From Halorhabdus rudnickae (GTDB lineage: Archaea; Halobacteriota; Halobacteria; Halobacteriales; Haloarculaceae), in contig NZ_CAAHFB010000001.1 of NCBI RefSeq assembly GCF_900880625.1, forward strand, positions 1,302,001-1,366,000: a DNA stretch of 64,000 nt, read 5' to 3'. Below the pieces are notes generated by a model. That model was given only the letters and a program-made list of their open reading frames with translations. It was not told the origin of the DNA and did no database searches. This document shows positions 26,060 to 33,928 of the stretch, piece after piece. Each line of letters begins with the position of its first letter. Position 1 is the first letter of the stretch. A program made the translations under genes and the position numbers.

Positions 26060-26566
26060 TCACTCATGCGATCTGCAACCCGCGATCACCTCCCGTCCTC
26101 TCGCCCGACGACGAACTCCCGCCAGCAATCGCTCTCGAGCGTCTGCGCCCGAGAGTTCCCCCGCACGGACGGCATCGGCGACCGTATCCCTTGCCGCCCG
26201 GAGCCAGGTGCGCAACGCTCCCGCGTCCCGGGCCGATCGGATCGCCACGAGCGCGCCATCACCCCGGGGATCAGACACCGACTCCTGGAGCCACGGCTCG
26301 ATGGCAAACCAGCAGGCGAGAAAGGCCGTCCACACTCCATTCGAGCGGCGGTAGATCCCCTCGAAACGGGCGAAATCGAACCCCCGAACGACGGATCGAA
26401 AGGAGGGGACGACGAATGTGTCCCCCTGATGCCAACTCGCTGCCGGCCGGATACGATCGTCGTGCCAGGCCGTCTCTCCGCAGTGCCACCCCTTCTCGGA
26501 GGACGCCACAACGAGAGCGCGGTCGCTCACTGCCCTTCCCCTTGCTGCCCGTCGGTACTCGTCCAT
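26060..26566 (-). CDS. haloarchaeal protein of unknown function
   Basis: A 168-residue basic-leaning protein with no membrane segment. Its notable parts are SSEKGWHCGETAWHDDRIRPAAS and FARFEGIYRRSNGVWTAFLACWFAIEPWL, rich in aromatic residues. The C-terminal third is helical with many arginines. I recognise no family or catalytic motif. The start at 26566 is chosen because the upstream frame overlaps the moaA promoter. It is divergent from moaA. Confidence 0.55.
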   Translation of the reverse strand: MDEYRRAARGRAVSDRALVVASSEKGWHCGETAWHDDRIRPAASWHQGDTFVVPSFRSVVRGFDFARFEGIYRRSNGVWTAFLACWFAIEPWLQESVSDPRGDGALVAIRSARDAGALRTWLRAARDTVADAVRAGELSGADARERLLAGVRRRARGREVIAGCRSHE

Positions 26567-26687
26567 CGGCCCGACACGACAGCGATACTGGTCGCGCTCT
26601 GGTACTTGAACTGTGGGGCGATCGAGCAGGTCTCGTGAACGCCGTTCGGCGTGGCCTATTTGACGCCGGCACCCGTGGTAGGAATAG

Positions 26688-27815
26688 ATGCTGGAGGACG
26701 GCTTCGGTCGCGAACTCACCGGCCTGCGGGTATCGCTGACCGACCGGTGTAATTTCGACTGCGTCTACTGTCACAACGAAGGGCTGGGCGACACGCGCGG
26801 GCCGATGGCTCCCGCCGAGGAGGAACTCTCGACCGAGGAGGTCGTCCGCGTTCTCGAGGTCGCCACCGATTACGGCCTTGAAGCGGTAAAGTTCACTGGC
26901 GGCGAGCCGATGCTCCGGGCTGATTTAGAAGAAATCGTTCGTCGGTCGCCCGACGAGCTCGCGATCTCGCTGACGACCAACGGGACGTTCCTCCCCGACC
27001 GAGCCAAAGGCCTGTCAGCGGCTGGTCTCGAACGGGTCAACGTCTCACAGGATGCCCTCGATCCCGAGGACTTCGCGACACTGACCGAGTCTGGCGCCTA
27101 CGATCGCGTGCTGGAGGGCGTCGAGGCTGCCCTCGATGCCGGTCTTGCGCCGGTGAAACTCAACATGGTCGTCTTCGAGCACACCGCGGGGTACGTCCCC
27201 GAGATGGTCGAGCACGTCGCCGCAAACGAGGGACTTCGCCTGCAACTCATCGAGTACATGCCCGAACTCGCCGGGCGGCCCGAGTGGGCGGTCGACATCG
27301 ACCGCGTCCACGGCTGGCTGACCGAGCAGGCCGAGGCGGTCACCTGCCGGGAAATGCACGACCGGACGCGATACTGGATCGGTCGCCAGCCTGGGCCACC
27401 GGCAGCGGCCGACGGCGGGCTCGTCGAGGTCGTCGATCCCGTCGGGAATCGAGAGTTCTGTGAGAACTGCCATCGCGTCCGTGTCACTCACGACGGCTAT
27501 CTCAAGGGCTGTCTCAACCGAAACGACGATCTACGGTCCCTCGGTGACTGCTCCAGGGAGGCTATCGAGGCCGCGCTCACGGATACTGTCGATCGACGGG
27601 TTCCCTACTACGGAGAATATCTGATCGAGGACGAAAACGGCGAGTGGGTTCGAAATCCTACCTACGAGGGAACTGAGGGGGATCGTGCGCCATACGAGTA
27701 CGCCGAGAGTGCCGATAGTTCGCAAGTGGCGGATACTGGAGCGGATTCGGGTTCCGTGGAGAGCGGCCAAGCGACAACGGATGGTGGCGGAGTCCCAGAA
27801 GAAACGAGAAGGTGA
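26688..27815 (+). CDS. moaA: GTP 3',8-cyclase MoaA, molybdopterin biosynthesis
   Basis: A 375-residue radical-SAM enzyme that begins molybdopterin synthesis from GTP. The SAM cluster motif CNFDCVYC is at residues 21-28, GGEP follows in KFTGGEPML, and the second cluster is [18 protein letters not shown] near 259-276. The C-terminus is unusual: after PYEYAE it runs into a 40-residue Gly/Ser/Asp tail ending EETRR and lacks the terminal Gly-Gly of typical MoaA. A diverged copy of the last 80 codons recurs at 29221. CCTATTTG near 26655 fits a leaderless promoter. Confidence 0.93.
   Translation: MLEDGFGRELTGLRVSLTDRCNFDCVYCHNEGLGDTRGPMAPAEEELSTEEVVRVLEVATDYGLEAVKFTGGEPMLRADLEEIVRRSPDELAISLTTNGTFLPDRAKGLSAAGLERVNVSQDALDPEDFATLTESGAYDRVLEGVEAALDAGLAPVKLNMVVFEHTAGYVPEMVEHVAANEGLRLQLIEYMPELAGRPEWAVDIDRVHGWLTEQAEAVTCREMHDRTRYWIGRQPGPPAAADGGLVEVVDPVGNREFCENCHRVRVTHDGYLKGCLNRNDDLRSLGDCSREAIEAALTDTVDRRVPYYGEYLIEDENGEWVRNPTYEGTEGDRAPYEYAESADSSQVADTGADSGSVESGQATTDGGGVPEETRR
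27573..27815 (+). repeat. left copy of the moaA 3'-end direct repeat
   Basis: The last 240 bases of moaA, from the codon for Ala in AALTDTV, are repeated in the same orientation at 29221-29466. In the 102-bp core (27603-27704 against 29250-29351) I count 85 identical bases, about 83 percent. The two copies bracket an AT-rich segment. Confidence 0.8.
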
Positions 27816-27877
27816 TGCTCGGTCTGATACGGTCGATTGGATGTTATTTCCTGAATTTGCTGGCTTTCGTCGCAAAT

Positions 27878-28252
27878 CTATAAGGACATCAATTCCTTCA
27901 GGATCAAGATAACACCGAGGCCAGTAACGATAAGCACACCAATTGCTGCAGGAGTGTCGGGGTACAGATAAAGAACAACCAAGTTACCTAAGAATACGAG
28001 CATTGCAATGAGCAGGAAAGCAAGAAGATCATGAAATCTGGATATTTCTAGACTCTTTGAGGCCCAACTGTAGCCATCCAGTCCCACTATTAGTACAAGA
28101 CCTAGTGCACCAACGAACACCGTGGATAGTCCGCTTCCAATCGGTCGCCCTTGGCTCAATCGTCGCAATTCTGGATAAACTAATACGGCAACTCCCGCAA
28201 TAGAAAGGACTGAAAGAATTACGCTCGAACGAATTCCGGCAATTTTCGTCAT
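27878..28252 (-). CDS. four-helix membrane protein, possible immunity protein
   Basis: A 124-residue protein that is nearly all membrane helix: SSVILSVLSIAGVAVLVYP, STVFVGALGLVLIVGLDGY, LLAFLLIAMLVFLGNLVVLY and AIGVLIVTGLGVILILKEL. It follows the secreted-protein gene by 61 bp on the same strand in the low-GC cassette. Small polytopic proteins beside secreted peptides are often immunity or export factors; that role here is inferred from position only. No family recognised. Confidence 0.55.
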   Translation of the reverse strand: MTKIAGIRSSVILSVLSIAGVAVLVYPELRRLSQGRPIGSGLSTVFVGALGLVLIVGLDGYSWASKSLEISRFHDLLAFLLIAMLVFLGNLVVLYLYPDTPAAIGVLIVTGLGVILILKELMSL

Positions 28253-28313
28253 GTTTTATATTGTTTCCCCAATTGAATAACTGTTTACCTATACGACGAA
28301 TATGTTATCGATA

Positions 28314-29169
28314 TCATCCTTGCGATGAGACGATCGGGGCTGTATAAGTCGGATTGACGGGACTGTAGCCAGTATGAATGACAACTCCACAGCCATCGTC
28401 TTCGTACAAAACCCAACCCCATTGGGCACCCACAGCAACGGCGATTGCCGCCGCTGCAGGGGCTGATATAGCTCCGGCTGATACAACCCCGGCTTCCTCG
28501 AGTAGACCCCACAATTTTGGCCCTGCTATACTTGTTCCTACCACGGCAGCATTGATATCACTAATCGTTCCGTGGCTCAAGTAGAGCCTCACCATGATCT
28601 CTCCTGGGATCCACCCGCCATATTGTTCAACCCCCCACATCATCTCTATTACATGAAGATGCGACAATAATTTTTGCTTGTACACGACTCATCTCATCCT
28701 TTTCAGGTTGAGGAAGTCGCGCATCAGCGGATTCTATCCCTTGTACGTCTGCTAACTTCGAGGGACTAGATTTTTCAGTAGTCTGAAAAACCCATCTATC
28801 TGTTTGTCTGTTCGTGCCTTGGTGCTTACTGTTCGCTTTTGATTGCTTGGTGGTTACTGCGCGTGGTTTCTTTTGCTCCTCTAGACGAAGGTATCCTTTC
28901 TCTATCGCGGTGTTGAAGTTATCGACACCGTTTTGATAGACTTCCAAGGTGGACTTCCTGACTTCGGGTGTACTCACGTCCAGAACGAATCGCCCATCCT
29001 CAACCGCAATCCAACGTGATCTCGATTGAGACTTGTCAACTCGACGCCTTTTACCTCTTTTACCCTTTCTAGCGGCTACGAGACCGCTTGCGCCGATCAT
29101 GGCGCTAACGCAACAGCCAGTACTTTGGAGGACCTGTCTTCTGGTTTGTCTGTTTTCTTCAGACAGCAC
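28314..29169 (-). pseudogene. frameshifted twin-arginine secreted protein, halocin-like candidate
   Basis: Two overlapping frames, 28627-29169 and 28314-28685, read as one 284-residue protein if one base is removed from the C6 run at 28631-28636, joining SSCNRDDV to GVEQYGGWIPGE. The GTG start at 29169 follows an AT-rich promoter. The N-terminus has a Tat-like signal (TRRQVLQSTGCCVSAMIGASGLVAA). The middle is basic and charged; the C-terminal 110 residues are hydrophobic, with VSAGAISAPAAAAIAVAVGAQ then DDGCGVV. The layout resembles haloarchaeal secreted peptide precursors. Real frameshift, phase variation or sequencing error are all possible. Confidence 0.55.
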
Positions 29170-29220
29170 AAAATATAATATACCGAATATATAATTTCCA
29201 GATTCAATTATGTATTCTGA

Positions 29221-29466
29221 GCGTTGCGAAATACCGTTACCCAGCGAGTATCCTACTACGGAAAGTACCTGATCCAGAACGAAGACGGCAAGTGGGTTCG
29301 AAATCCGGCCTACGAGGGAACTGAGCGGAATCGGACACCCTACGAGTACGTCGGTGGTGCCGACAGTCAAGAAGTGGTGGACTCCGGAGCGAATGGGAAC
29401 CCCGAAAAGAGCGAGCAGGCGGCGACCGACGGTGGCGATCCCACGTCAGACGGGATCGATGATTGA
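29221..29466 (+). pseudogene. second moaA 3' end (remnant)
   Basis: An 80-codon fragment homologous to the end of moaA: TVTQRVSYYGKYLIQNEDGK and WVRNPAYEGTERNRTPYEY align with the intact gene, then the tails diverge (here ending TSDGIDD). There is no radical-SAM region or start codon of its own. Homology begins abruptly at the AT-rich boundary. It is the right flank of the cassette, perhaps the original moaA terminus displaced by insertion or recombination. Confidence 0.75.
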
Positions 29467-29546
29467 GAGCCGGATTGTGTTTGGGCAGTATCCTGCTGGC
29501 AACGAATCAGTCCCTTGAAGTCATCGGCGGGCATCCCTCAGCCCGT

Positions 29547-29711
29547 ATGAGTGACTGTCCAGAATGCGGGGCCGAGGTCTCCCTGCACGATAACGTCGAA
29601 GTGGGAGAGATCGTCGACTGTGCAACCTGTGGCGCAGAACTGGAGGTCGTCGCCGTCGATCCGGCGACCCTCGAGCCCGCCCCGGAACTCGAAGAGGACT
29701 GGGGCGAGTAA
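29547..29711 (+). CDS. lysW: LysW/ArgW amino-group carrier protein, orphan
   Basis: A 54-residue carrier protein. It has a zinc ribbon with CPEC and CATC pairs ([20 protein letters not shown] ... [11 protein letters not shown]) and the diagnostic acidic C-terminus ending E-E-D-W-G-E, whose last glutamate is coupled to glutamate or aminoadipate during arginine or lysine synthesis. In haloarchaea it normally sits inside the arginine cluster with lysX, argC, argB and argD; none of these is present here. The ATG at 29547 is where the family begins. Confidence 0.85.
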   Translation: MSDCPECGAEVSLHDNVEVGEIVDCATCGAELEVVAVDPATLEPAPELEEDWGE

Positions 29712-29748
29712 CGCCGCAGGATTTCTGCAGAGAATAGCCGAACCAATC

Positions 29749-30012
29749 TCAGCCTTCGCGCCAGATCACCGTCACCGTCGCATCGTCGGTCTCGACGGTG
29801 TCGTGAGCGAGGCCGCGGTCCTCGAGTTTCGGGTAGAGGTGCTGGGGTTTGCGGTCGTTGTACTGGAGGAGTACCGCGTCGTCCGCGAGGTCGGCGGTCG
29901 CTTCCAGGGTCTGCTTGAGCGGTTTCGGCGGGCCGAGGTTCCGGACGTCTAGTTCCACCTGCGAGCGACCGTCGGGAGCGTCGCTCGCGGCGACGGGATC
30001 CGCGTCGCTCAC
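29749..30012 (-). CDS. DUF2249 protein
   Basis: An 87-residue DUF2249 domain, a TusA-like fold. Conserved features are LDVRNLGPPKPLKQTLEATADL and the following LLQYNDRKPQHLYPKLEDRG. DUF2249 proteins often lie with denitrification, hemerythrin or NO-response genes. GTG start overlaps the stop of the upstream gene by four bases, so the two are coupled and share its palindrome-bearing promoter. Confidence 0.8.
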   Translation of the reverse strand: MSDADPVAASDAPDGRSQVELDVRNLGPPKPLKQTLEATADLADDAVLLQYNDRKPQHLYPKLEDRGLAHDTVETDDATVTVIWREG

Positions 30013-30521
30013 GCCGACTCCTCCCCCAATGCGTCGGGGCCAGGGACTTCATCCGTCTCTTCGAAGAGTTCTTCGAGACGCTGGAGGTCGTCGTTCAGCG
30101 ACTCACTCTCGTTGTGCATCTCGGCGACCCGGACCCGAACGAGGTCGTAGTCGTGGCGCTCGGGAAGGCCGTTCCAGGCACGGAATGCCCCGATCGCCAG
30201 GGAGTTACCGGCCGGACAGAACTCGGTAGTCGGGGTGAACTCCGCCCGGAGGACGCCGTCTTCGTCGGCGTCTTCGGCGTAACGAAACCCGGCGTTGGGA
30301 TGACGCGTATCGAGGTTCAACTTCGCCAGGTTGTACCCGAAAGTCATGTCGTAGACGCCCCGTTCCTCGAAGATGTCCCACGTCGTCGCGTGGAATTCGG
30401 TGTGGTCGTCGTCGGTCAGCACGTCGTGACCGTCGAGAAATGCCCCCGGTTCAGGCAGGTGTTCGGGCACGAACGTCCCCTCGTCGTCGAACGTGTCGCC
30501 GGTCGATCCGAGCCGTTGCAT
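30009..30521 (-). CDS. haloarchaeal protein of unknown function in DUF2249 operon
   Basis: A 170-residue acidic soluble protein. A central stretch FTPTTEFCPAGNSLAIGAFRAWNGLPERHDYDLVRVRV has one conserved-looking cysteine after Thr-Thr-Glu-Phe and resembles DUF59/MIP18-type segments (strand, C-P, helix), but I cannot assign it firmly. The C-terminus is a helical E/D-rich tail with H-N-E-S-E. It is first in a two-gene operon whose promoter carries the CGAACATATTCG palindrome shared with nirK, suggesting a role in anaerobic nitrogen-oxide metabolism. Confidence 0.6.
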   Translation of the reverse strand: MQRLGSTGDTFDDEGTFVPEHLPEPGAFLDGHDVLTDDDHTEFHATTWDIFEERGVYDMTFGYNLAKLNLDTRHPNAGFRYAEDADEDGVLRAEFTPTTEFCPAGNSLAIGAFRAWNGLPERHDYDLVRVRVAEMHNESESLNDDLQRLEELFEETDEVPGPDALGEESA

Positions 30522-30559
30522 ACCTCATTGTACTATCTCCATCCCCCCGGCATCTTCCC

Positions 30560-30571
30560 CGAATATGTTCG
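30560..30571 (-). promoter_or_regulatory. CGAACATATTCG palindrome, DUF2249-operon promoter
   Basis: Read on the minus strand this is CGAACATATTCG, ending 39 bases before the ATG at 30521. The same distance and near-identical sequence occur before the membrane-protein gene at 31923 and before nirK, which points to one regulator for all three. It resembles the Haloferax denitrification motif (CGAAC-N4-GTTCG as I remember it), but here the half-sites are two bases closer. Confidence 0.6.
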
Positions 30572-30585
30572 TCTGAGGTTCCGGG

Positions 30586-31923
30586 TCAGGCGTCTTCCGA
30601 TCGTCCGAGCGAGAGGGAGGGGACCAGCAATGCGCCGGGCGAGTGCGGGCCGTGACGCACGACGACCTGCCCGAGGTTCACGGCGACGACGACGAGGCCG
30701 AGCCCGACGGCGATGGGTCCCGCGAGTTCGACGACGGCAGGAACCTCGATCGCTCCAGCGACCGCATTGAGGACCGTCCCGGCCAGCAGCAACAGGAGAT
30801 CGATCCGGGCAAGGCGGGCGTCGTAGAGGTCTTCGACCATCGGGACGGACTCGTAGCCGATGCGGTCGCTGTAGGTCTCGAGCCAGACGAGAAATGGCAC
30901 GATGTGATACAGCGTGCCGACGACGACGAACCCGAAGACCCCGACAAGCAGAATCGGCTCGCTGGCGGACGTTCCGAGGACCGTCAATCGGTTTGCGGGT
31001 TCGGCCAGCCAGGCCGGGATCGTCACGATTGCCCAGGCGACCATCGCGACGGCGACGACGGCGTACCGAACGAGGACCGTCGAGACCTCGGCCCGCGTGC
31101 GGGAGAGCTTTCGGGCGAGGTAGACGCCGACCAGCGCGATCGAGGCAGTCACGAGCACGACGCCGATCCGGGCGAGGATGGCGTCTCCGAGAAGGCGACC
31201 GACGGCGAGAGCGAGGACGCCGACGGGGTAGGCGAGCAGTTCGACACGCTGGATCCCACGATCGAGTCGGTCGTCGTCGGCCTGGGTGAACATCTCGCCG
31301 AGCTGGTAGAGTGCACCGAAGACCGTCGTCACGAACGCGCCAAAGACCGCAACAGTGGCGTGAGCGCTTGCGACGGCGGGTCGAGTGACCGAGACGCCCG
31401 CGAACAGCGGCTGGGTGAAATCGAGCGAGAGCAGATAACCCAGGACGGTCAAAACGAGGAACGCCCCCAGAGCAATCACGAAGTGAACCTCGGTGACGTC
31501 GAGGGGACGCGCACGCCATAGCGTCCGGGCGAGGTTGTAGACGAACACCCAGATCCCCGCAACCAGCAGCGTCCCGGCGACGTGCAACAGCGCCAGTTCG
31601 GCAGCTACCATCGTCGCAACGAACCCGGTCAGCCCGGCGGCAACGAGCCACGCCTCAAGGGCGGCCAGTCGCTGGGAGTGGAGGGGAACGCCGGACCAGA
31701 CGGGGACGAACTGCGTCATCGAACCCATGATCGTCATCCCGACGAACCCAGCCAGAAAGAGGTGCGAGACTGCGATCCCCGAGAGCCCGATCGGGTTCCC
31801 GACGGTCGCCGCAGCCAGCAACTGACCGGCGAGTGCCAGCGCCACCGCGAGGACGATATGCTGCAGCGTCACCGCCAGCGGCGGGCCCCGATCCGTGTCG
31901 ACATCCTGCGTGAGCGTTCGCAT
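30586..31923 (-). CDS. polytopic heme-copper-oxidase-like membrane protein
   Basis: A 445-residue protein with about twelve membrane helices. Histidines recur inside or at the ends of helices (TLQHIVLAVA, VSHLFLAGFVGMTIMGSM, LLHVAGTLLVAG, SAHATVAVFGAFVTT, TLYHIVPFLVW), the pattern of heme-copper oxidase subunit I or NnrS-type heme proteins. It is too short and lacks the H-P-E-V-Y copper motif for a true oxidase. The start at 31923 is supported by the palindrome exactly 39 bp upstream, as at nirK. A role in nitric oxide handling is inferred from that. Confidence 0.65.
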   Translation of the reverse strand: MRTLTQDVDTDRGPPLAVTLQHIVLAVALALAGQLLAAATVGNPIGLSGIAVSHLFLAGFVGMTIMGSMTQFVPVWSGVPLHSQRLAALEAWLVAAGLTGFVATMVAAELALLHVAGTLLVAGIWVFVYNLARTLWRARPLDVTEVHFVIALGAFLVLTVLGYLLSLDFTQPLFAGVSVTRPAVASAHATVAVFGAFVTTVFGALYQLGEMFTQADDDRLDRGIQRVELLAYPVGVLALAVGRLLGDAILARIGVVLVTASIALVGVYLARKLSRTRAEVSTVLVRYAVVAVAMVAWAIVTIPAWLAEPANRLTVLGTSASEPILLVGVFGFVVVGTLYHIVPFLVWLETYSDRIGYESVPMVEDLYDARLARIDLLLLLAGTVLNAVAGAIEVPAVVELAGPIAVGLGLVVVAVNLGQVVVRHGPHSPGALLVPSLSLGRSEDA

Positions 31924-31961
31924 GCGTTTGCGTTCGACCGTCTCTCCCCTGCCACCGTCGC

Positions 31962-31973
31962 CGAACATGTTCG
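31962..31973 (-). promoter_or_regulatory. CGAACATGTTCG palindrome upstream of heme-copper-like gene
   Basis: A perfect 12-bp palindrome CGAACATGTTCG, whose near edge is 39 bases from the ATG at 31923. For a leaderless message the site would lie just upstream of the TATA/BRE region, where an activator is expected. Same motif and spacing as the DUF2249-operon and nirK promoters. Confidence 0.65.
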
Positions 31974-32023
31974 CCTAGCCGGCGGTGTATGGGCGAGTAG
32001 CCGACTGATTACAGGCGCGACGA

Positions 32024-32311
32024 TTAGGCGTCCTCGTCGGGTTCGGGGGCGTCGATGGCGACAGAGGGTTCCTCGGCCTCGTCGTCACAGCTTTCCAGCA
32101 CCAGTCCCGTCAGACCCGCGGCGATCAGTCCGATTCCCGTGGCCCGCACGGCGGTGAGATACCAGGGTTTCGCCTCGAGGTCCTCCGGGTTCTCGAAGCC
32201 ACACAGCGAGAGTTTCGTCGAGAGGCCGAGGACCTGTTTAGGCAGCGCAGCCGCGAACAATCCCTGTAGTGCGATCCAGCCATAACCGAGGCGGCGGAGC
32301 ATTCGGAACAT
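32024..32311 (-). CDS. small haloarchaeal membrane protein
   Basis: A 95-residue protein with two hydrophobic segments (YGWIALQGLFAAALPKQVLGL and AVRATGIGLIAAGLTGLVLE) separated by a charged loop with one Cys (SLCGFENPEDLEAKPWYLT), and an acidic tail. Similar small proteins occur in other haloarchaea as I recall; no function is known. It precedes the heme-copper-like gene on the same strand, but that gene has its own palindrome promoter. Confidence 0.6.
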   Translation of the reverse strand: MFRMLRRLGYGWIALQGLFAAALPKQVLGLSTKLSLCGFENPEDLEAKPWYLTAVRATGIGLIAAGLTGLVLESCDDEAEEPSVAIDAPEPDEDA

Positions 32312-32502
32312 CGGGTGAGAGTGGGGTCCGGACTCACCTCAACCTGTGGGTTGGCACGGCCCACCTGCACGTTCGACCGACCGGAGCGACCACTACTGTC
32401 AAAGGTTCGCACGAGTTGCCGAATTCTACCGTCTCGAACTCGAAAACCGGCAATCCACTACACACCCAGAGGCCATTTAAGTTCATGAAAAAGAGATGGT
32501 AC

Positions 32503-33468
32503 ATGGACCAGAATGTATCGCGGGATAATACCTCCCGGCTCGAGAGGCGTGTTCCGAGCAATCTCACCGAGCTGTTGGCGCGGTGGGAACTGACTCCCGG
32601 ACGTATTGCCGCAGTGTATCTTCTCTTCGGGTTCGTCGGGCTGTACGTCTCGGACGTCATCTTCGTACGCGTCTTCACCGAGCCACTCGCAAGTCAGGTC
32701 CAGGCAGCCAAGGGGGGCCTGGAGGTGGTCGTCACTGCCGGATTCGTCTACGCGATCAGCGTCGCGAGTTCCAGACAGCACCAGCAGACGAACGAGCAAC
32801 TGCAACGACGCAACGAGGAACTGCACGTCCTCCATCGAGTGTTACGTCACAATCTTCGGAACGACCTCAACGTCATCGAGGGCCACGCCGAATACGTCGA
32901 AGCCACCCTCGAAAACGACGCTCTCGCCGATACCTGCGGGACGATCACTCGCAAGACAGAGGCCATCATCTCCTACATCGAACGGGCCGGCCAGATCAGA
33001 CGCCTGAGCGAGAATCAGTCCCTCGAGACCTTCGACCTGGCCCGGATCGTCCCGATGATCGTCCGTCGACACGACAAACTGACCGACAACGTGACGGTGA
33101 CCGTCGACGTGCCCGACGCCGCACCCGTCGCTGCCAACCACATGCTCTCGGCGGCACTCGAGGAACTGCTCACCAACGCCGTGGTCCACGCCGACAGCGA
33201 CACGCCAACGGTCTCGATCAGGGTCTCGACCAGCGACGCGCCGCGAGGAATGACCTGTATCGAAGTCACTGACGACGGTCCGGGCATCCCCGAGGACGTC
33301 AGACGGATCATCGAGTTCGACGAACGCGATCAACTCGCTCATCTCAGTGGCCTGGGGCTGTGGTTCGTCCACTGGACCGTAACTGATGTCGGCGGCTCGG
33401 TGTCCTTCGATGTCGACGAAAACGGATCCAGCGTTCGGGTTCTCGTGCCGACCGCCACGGATGAGTGA
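32503..33468 (+). CDS. membrane-anchored sensor histidine kinase
   Basis: A 321-residue histidine kinase. Two membrane helices (about 36-57 and 73-88) precede a short coiled coil (QTNEQLQRRNEELHVLHRVL), the phospho-acceptor H-box (VLRHNLRNDLNVIEGHAEYV, His116) and an ATPase domain with N box LEELLTNAVVHA, G1 DDGPGIP and G2 SGLGLWFVHW. There is no sensory PAS domain. I use the ATG at 32503 because TTTAA near 32476 lies about 27 bp upstream; ATG at 32485 is an alternative. No response regulator is adjacent. Confidence 0.8.
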   Translation: MDQNVSRDNTSRLERRVPSNLTELLARWELTPGRIAAVYLLFGFVGLYVSDVIFVRVFTEPLASQVQAAKGGLEVVVTAGFVYAISVASSRQHQQTNEQLQRRNEELHVLHRVLRHNLRNDLNVIEGHAEYVEATLENDALADTCGTITRKTEAIISYIERAGQIRRLSENQSLETFDLARIVPMIVRRHDKLTDNVTVTVDVPDAAPVAANHMLSAALEELLTNAVVHADSDTPTVSIRVSTSDAPRGMTCIEVTDDGPGIPEDVRRIIEFDERDQLAHLSGLGLWFVHWTVTDVGGSVSFDVDENGSSVRVLVPTATDE

Positions 33469-33928
33469 CCCCGTTTTTTCGATGACGGATCGCGATCGCA
33501 TCGACGGTCGTTTCTGCTCCCTTCACCCGGTCTCGCCCCGATTGTGGGTCCGATACTGTGCTCCAGAGAAGCGGCAATATATGCCTACTATTTCGACGCC
33601 GCTTCTGGCAGGCCTGCCGGAAACCCCGAGACGATAACGAACTATCGATCGCGTTACGGAGCGTGATCGCTGTCGGCTATCGCTTGTAATGACCCCCAAT
33701 AAGGGGGGTACCCACTCATCACAAATTCGTTCGCTCCGTCGAGTTACTCAGCCGGACGATCGTTGCCATCCCGTTTGAAATGGATGGATAGAATATTTTC
33801 TCGATTTTGTAGCCATATCCAATATTCTGAGGGAATATATCCACATTTGTGTTGTCACTGAGGGCGGCAAGAGATGGAACGAGAGCGCGCGTTATGGGGG
33901 GCGATGCCTGAATGACGGGTACTCACGC
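33469..33928. promoter_or_regulatory. 460-bp intergenic region with two inverted repeats before the siroheme-reductase operon
   Basis: No gene is supported. At 33692-33709 an ACCCCC-AATAAG-GGGGGT hairpin may terminate the kinase transcript. From 33775 the region turns AT-rich and holds ATATTC-TGAGG-GAATAT (33823-33839), a perfect 6-bp inverted repeat about 90 bp upstream of the reductase start, flanked by two ATATCC copies. This looks like an operator but no regulator can be named. Confidence 0.45.

Larger units (their letters stand above)
27816..29220. mobile_element. AT-rich inserted cassette between two moaA 3' ends
   Basis: This 1.4 kb stretch has a visibly lower GC content than its surroundings and holds two genes on the opposite strand from moaA: a frameshifted secreted-protein gene and a four-helix membrane protein. 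It begins at the moaA stop and ends where the second moaA 3' end starts. No integrase or transposase is visible, so how it arrived is inference; the flanking repeats are the direct evidence. Confidence 0.55.

Noticed and set aside
27531..29370. Paired minus-strand frames sharing [21 protein letters not shown]
   Set aside because: This shared string is the reverse reading of the duplicated moaA 3' end, not a repeated protein domain.
30586..31923. Calling the histidine-rich membrane protein a cytochrome oxidase or NorB
   Set aside because: It lacks the copper-site motif and the full set of heme ligands in the right order; kept as oxidase-like only.
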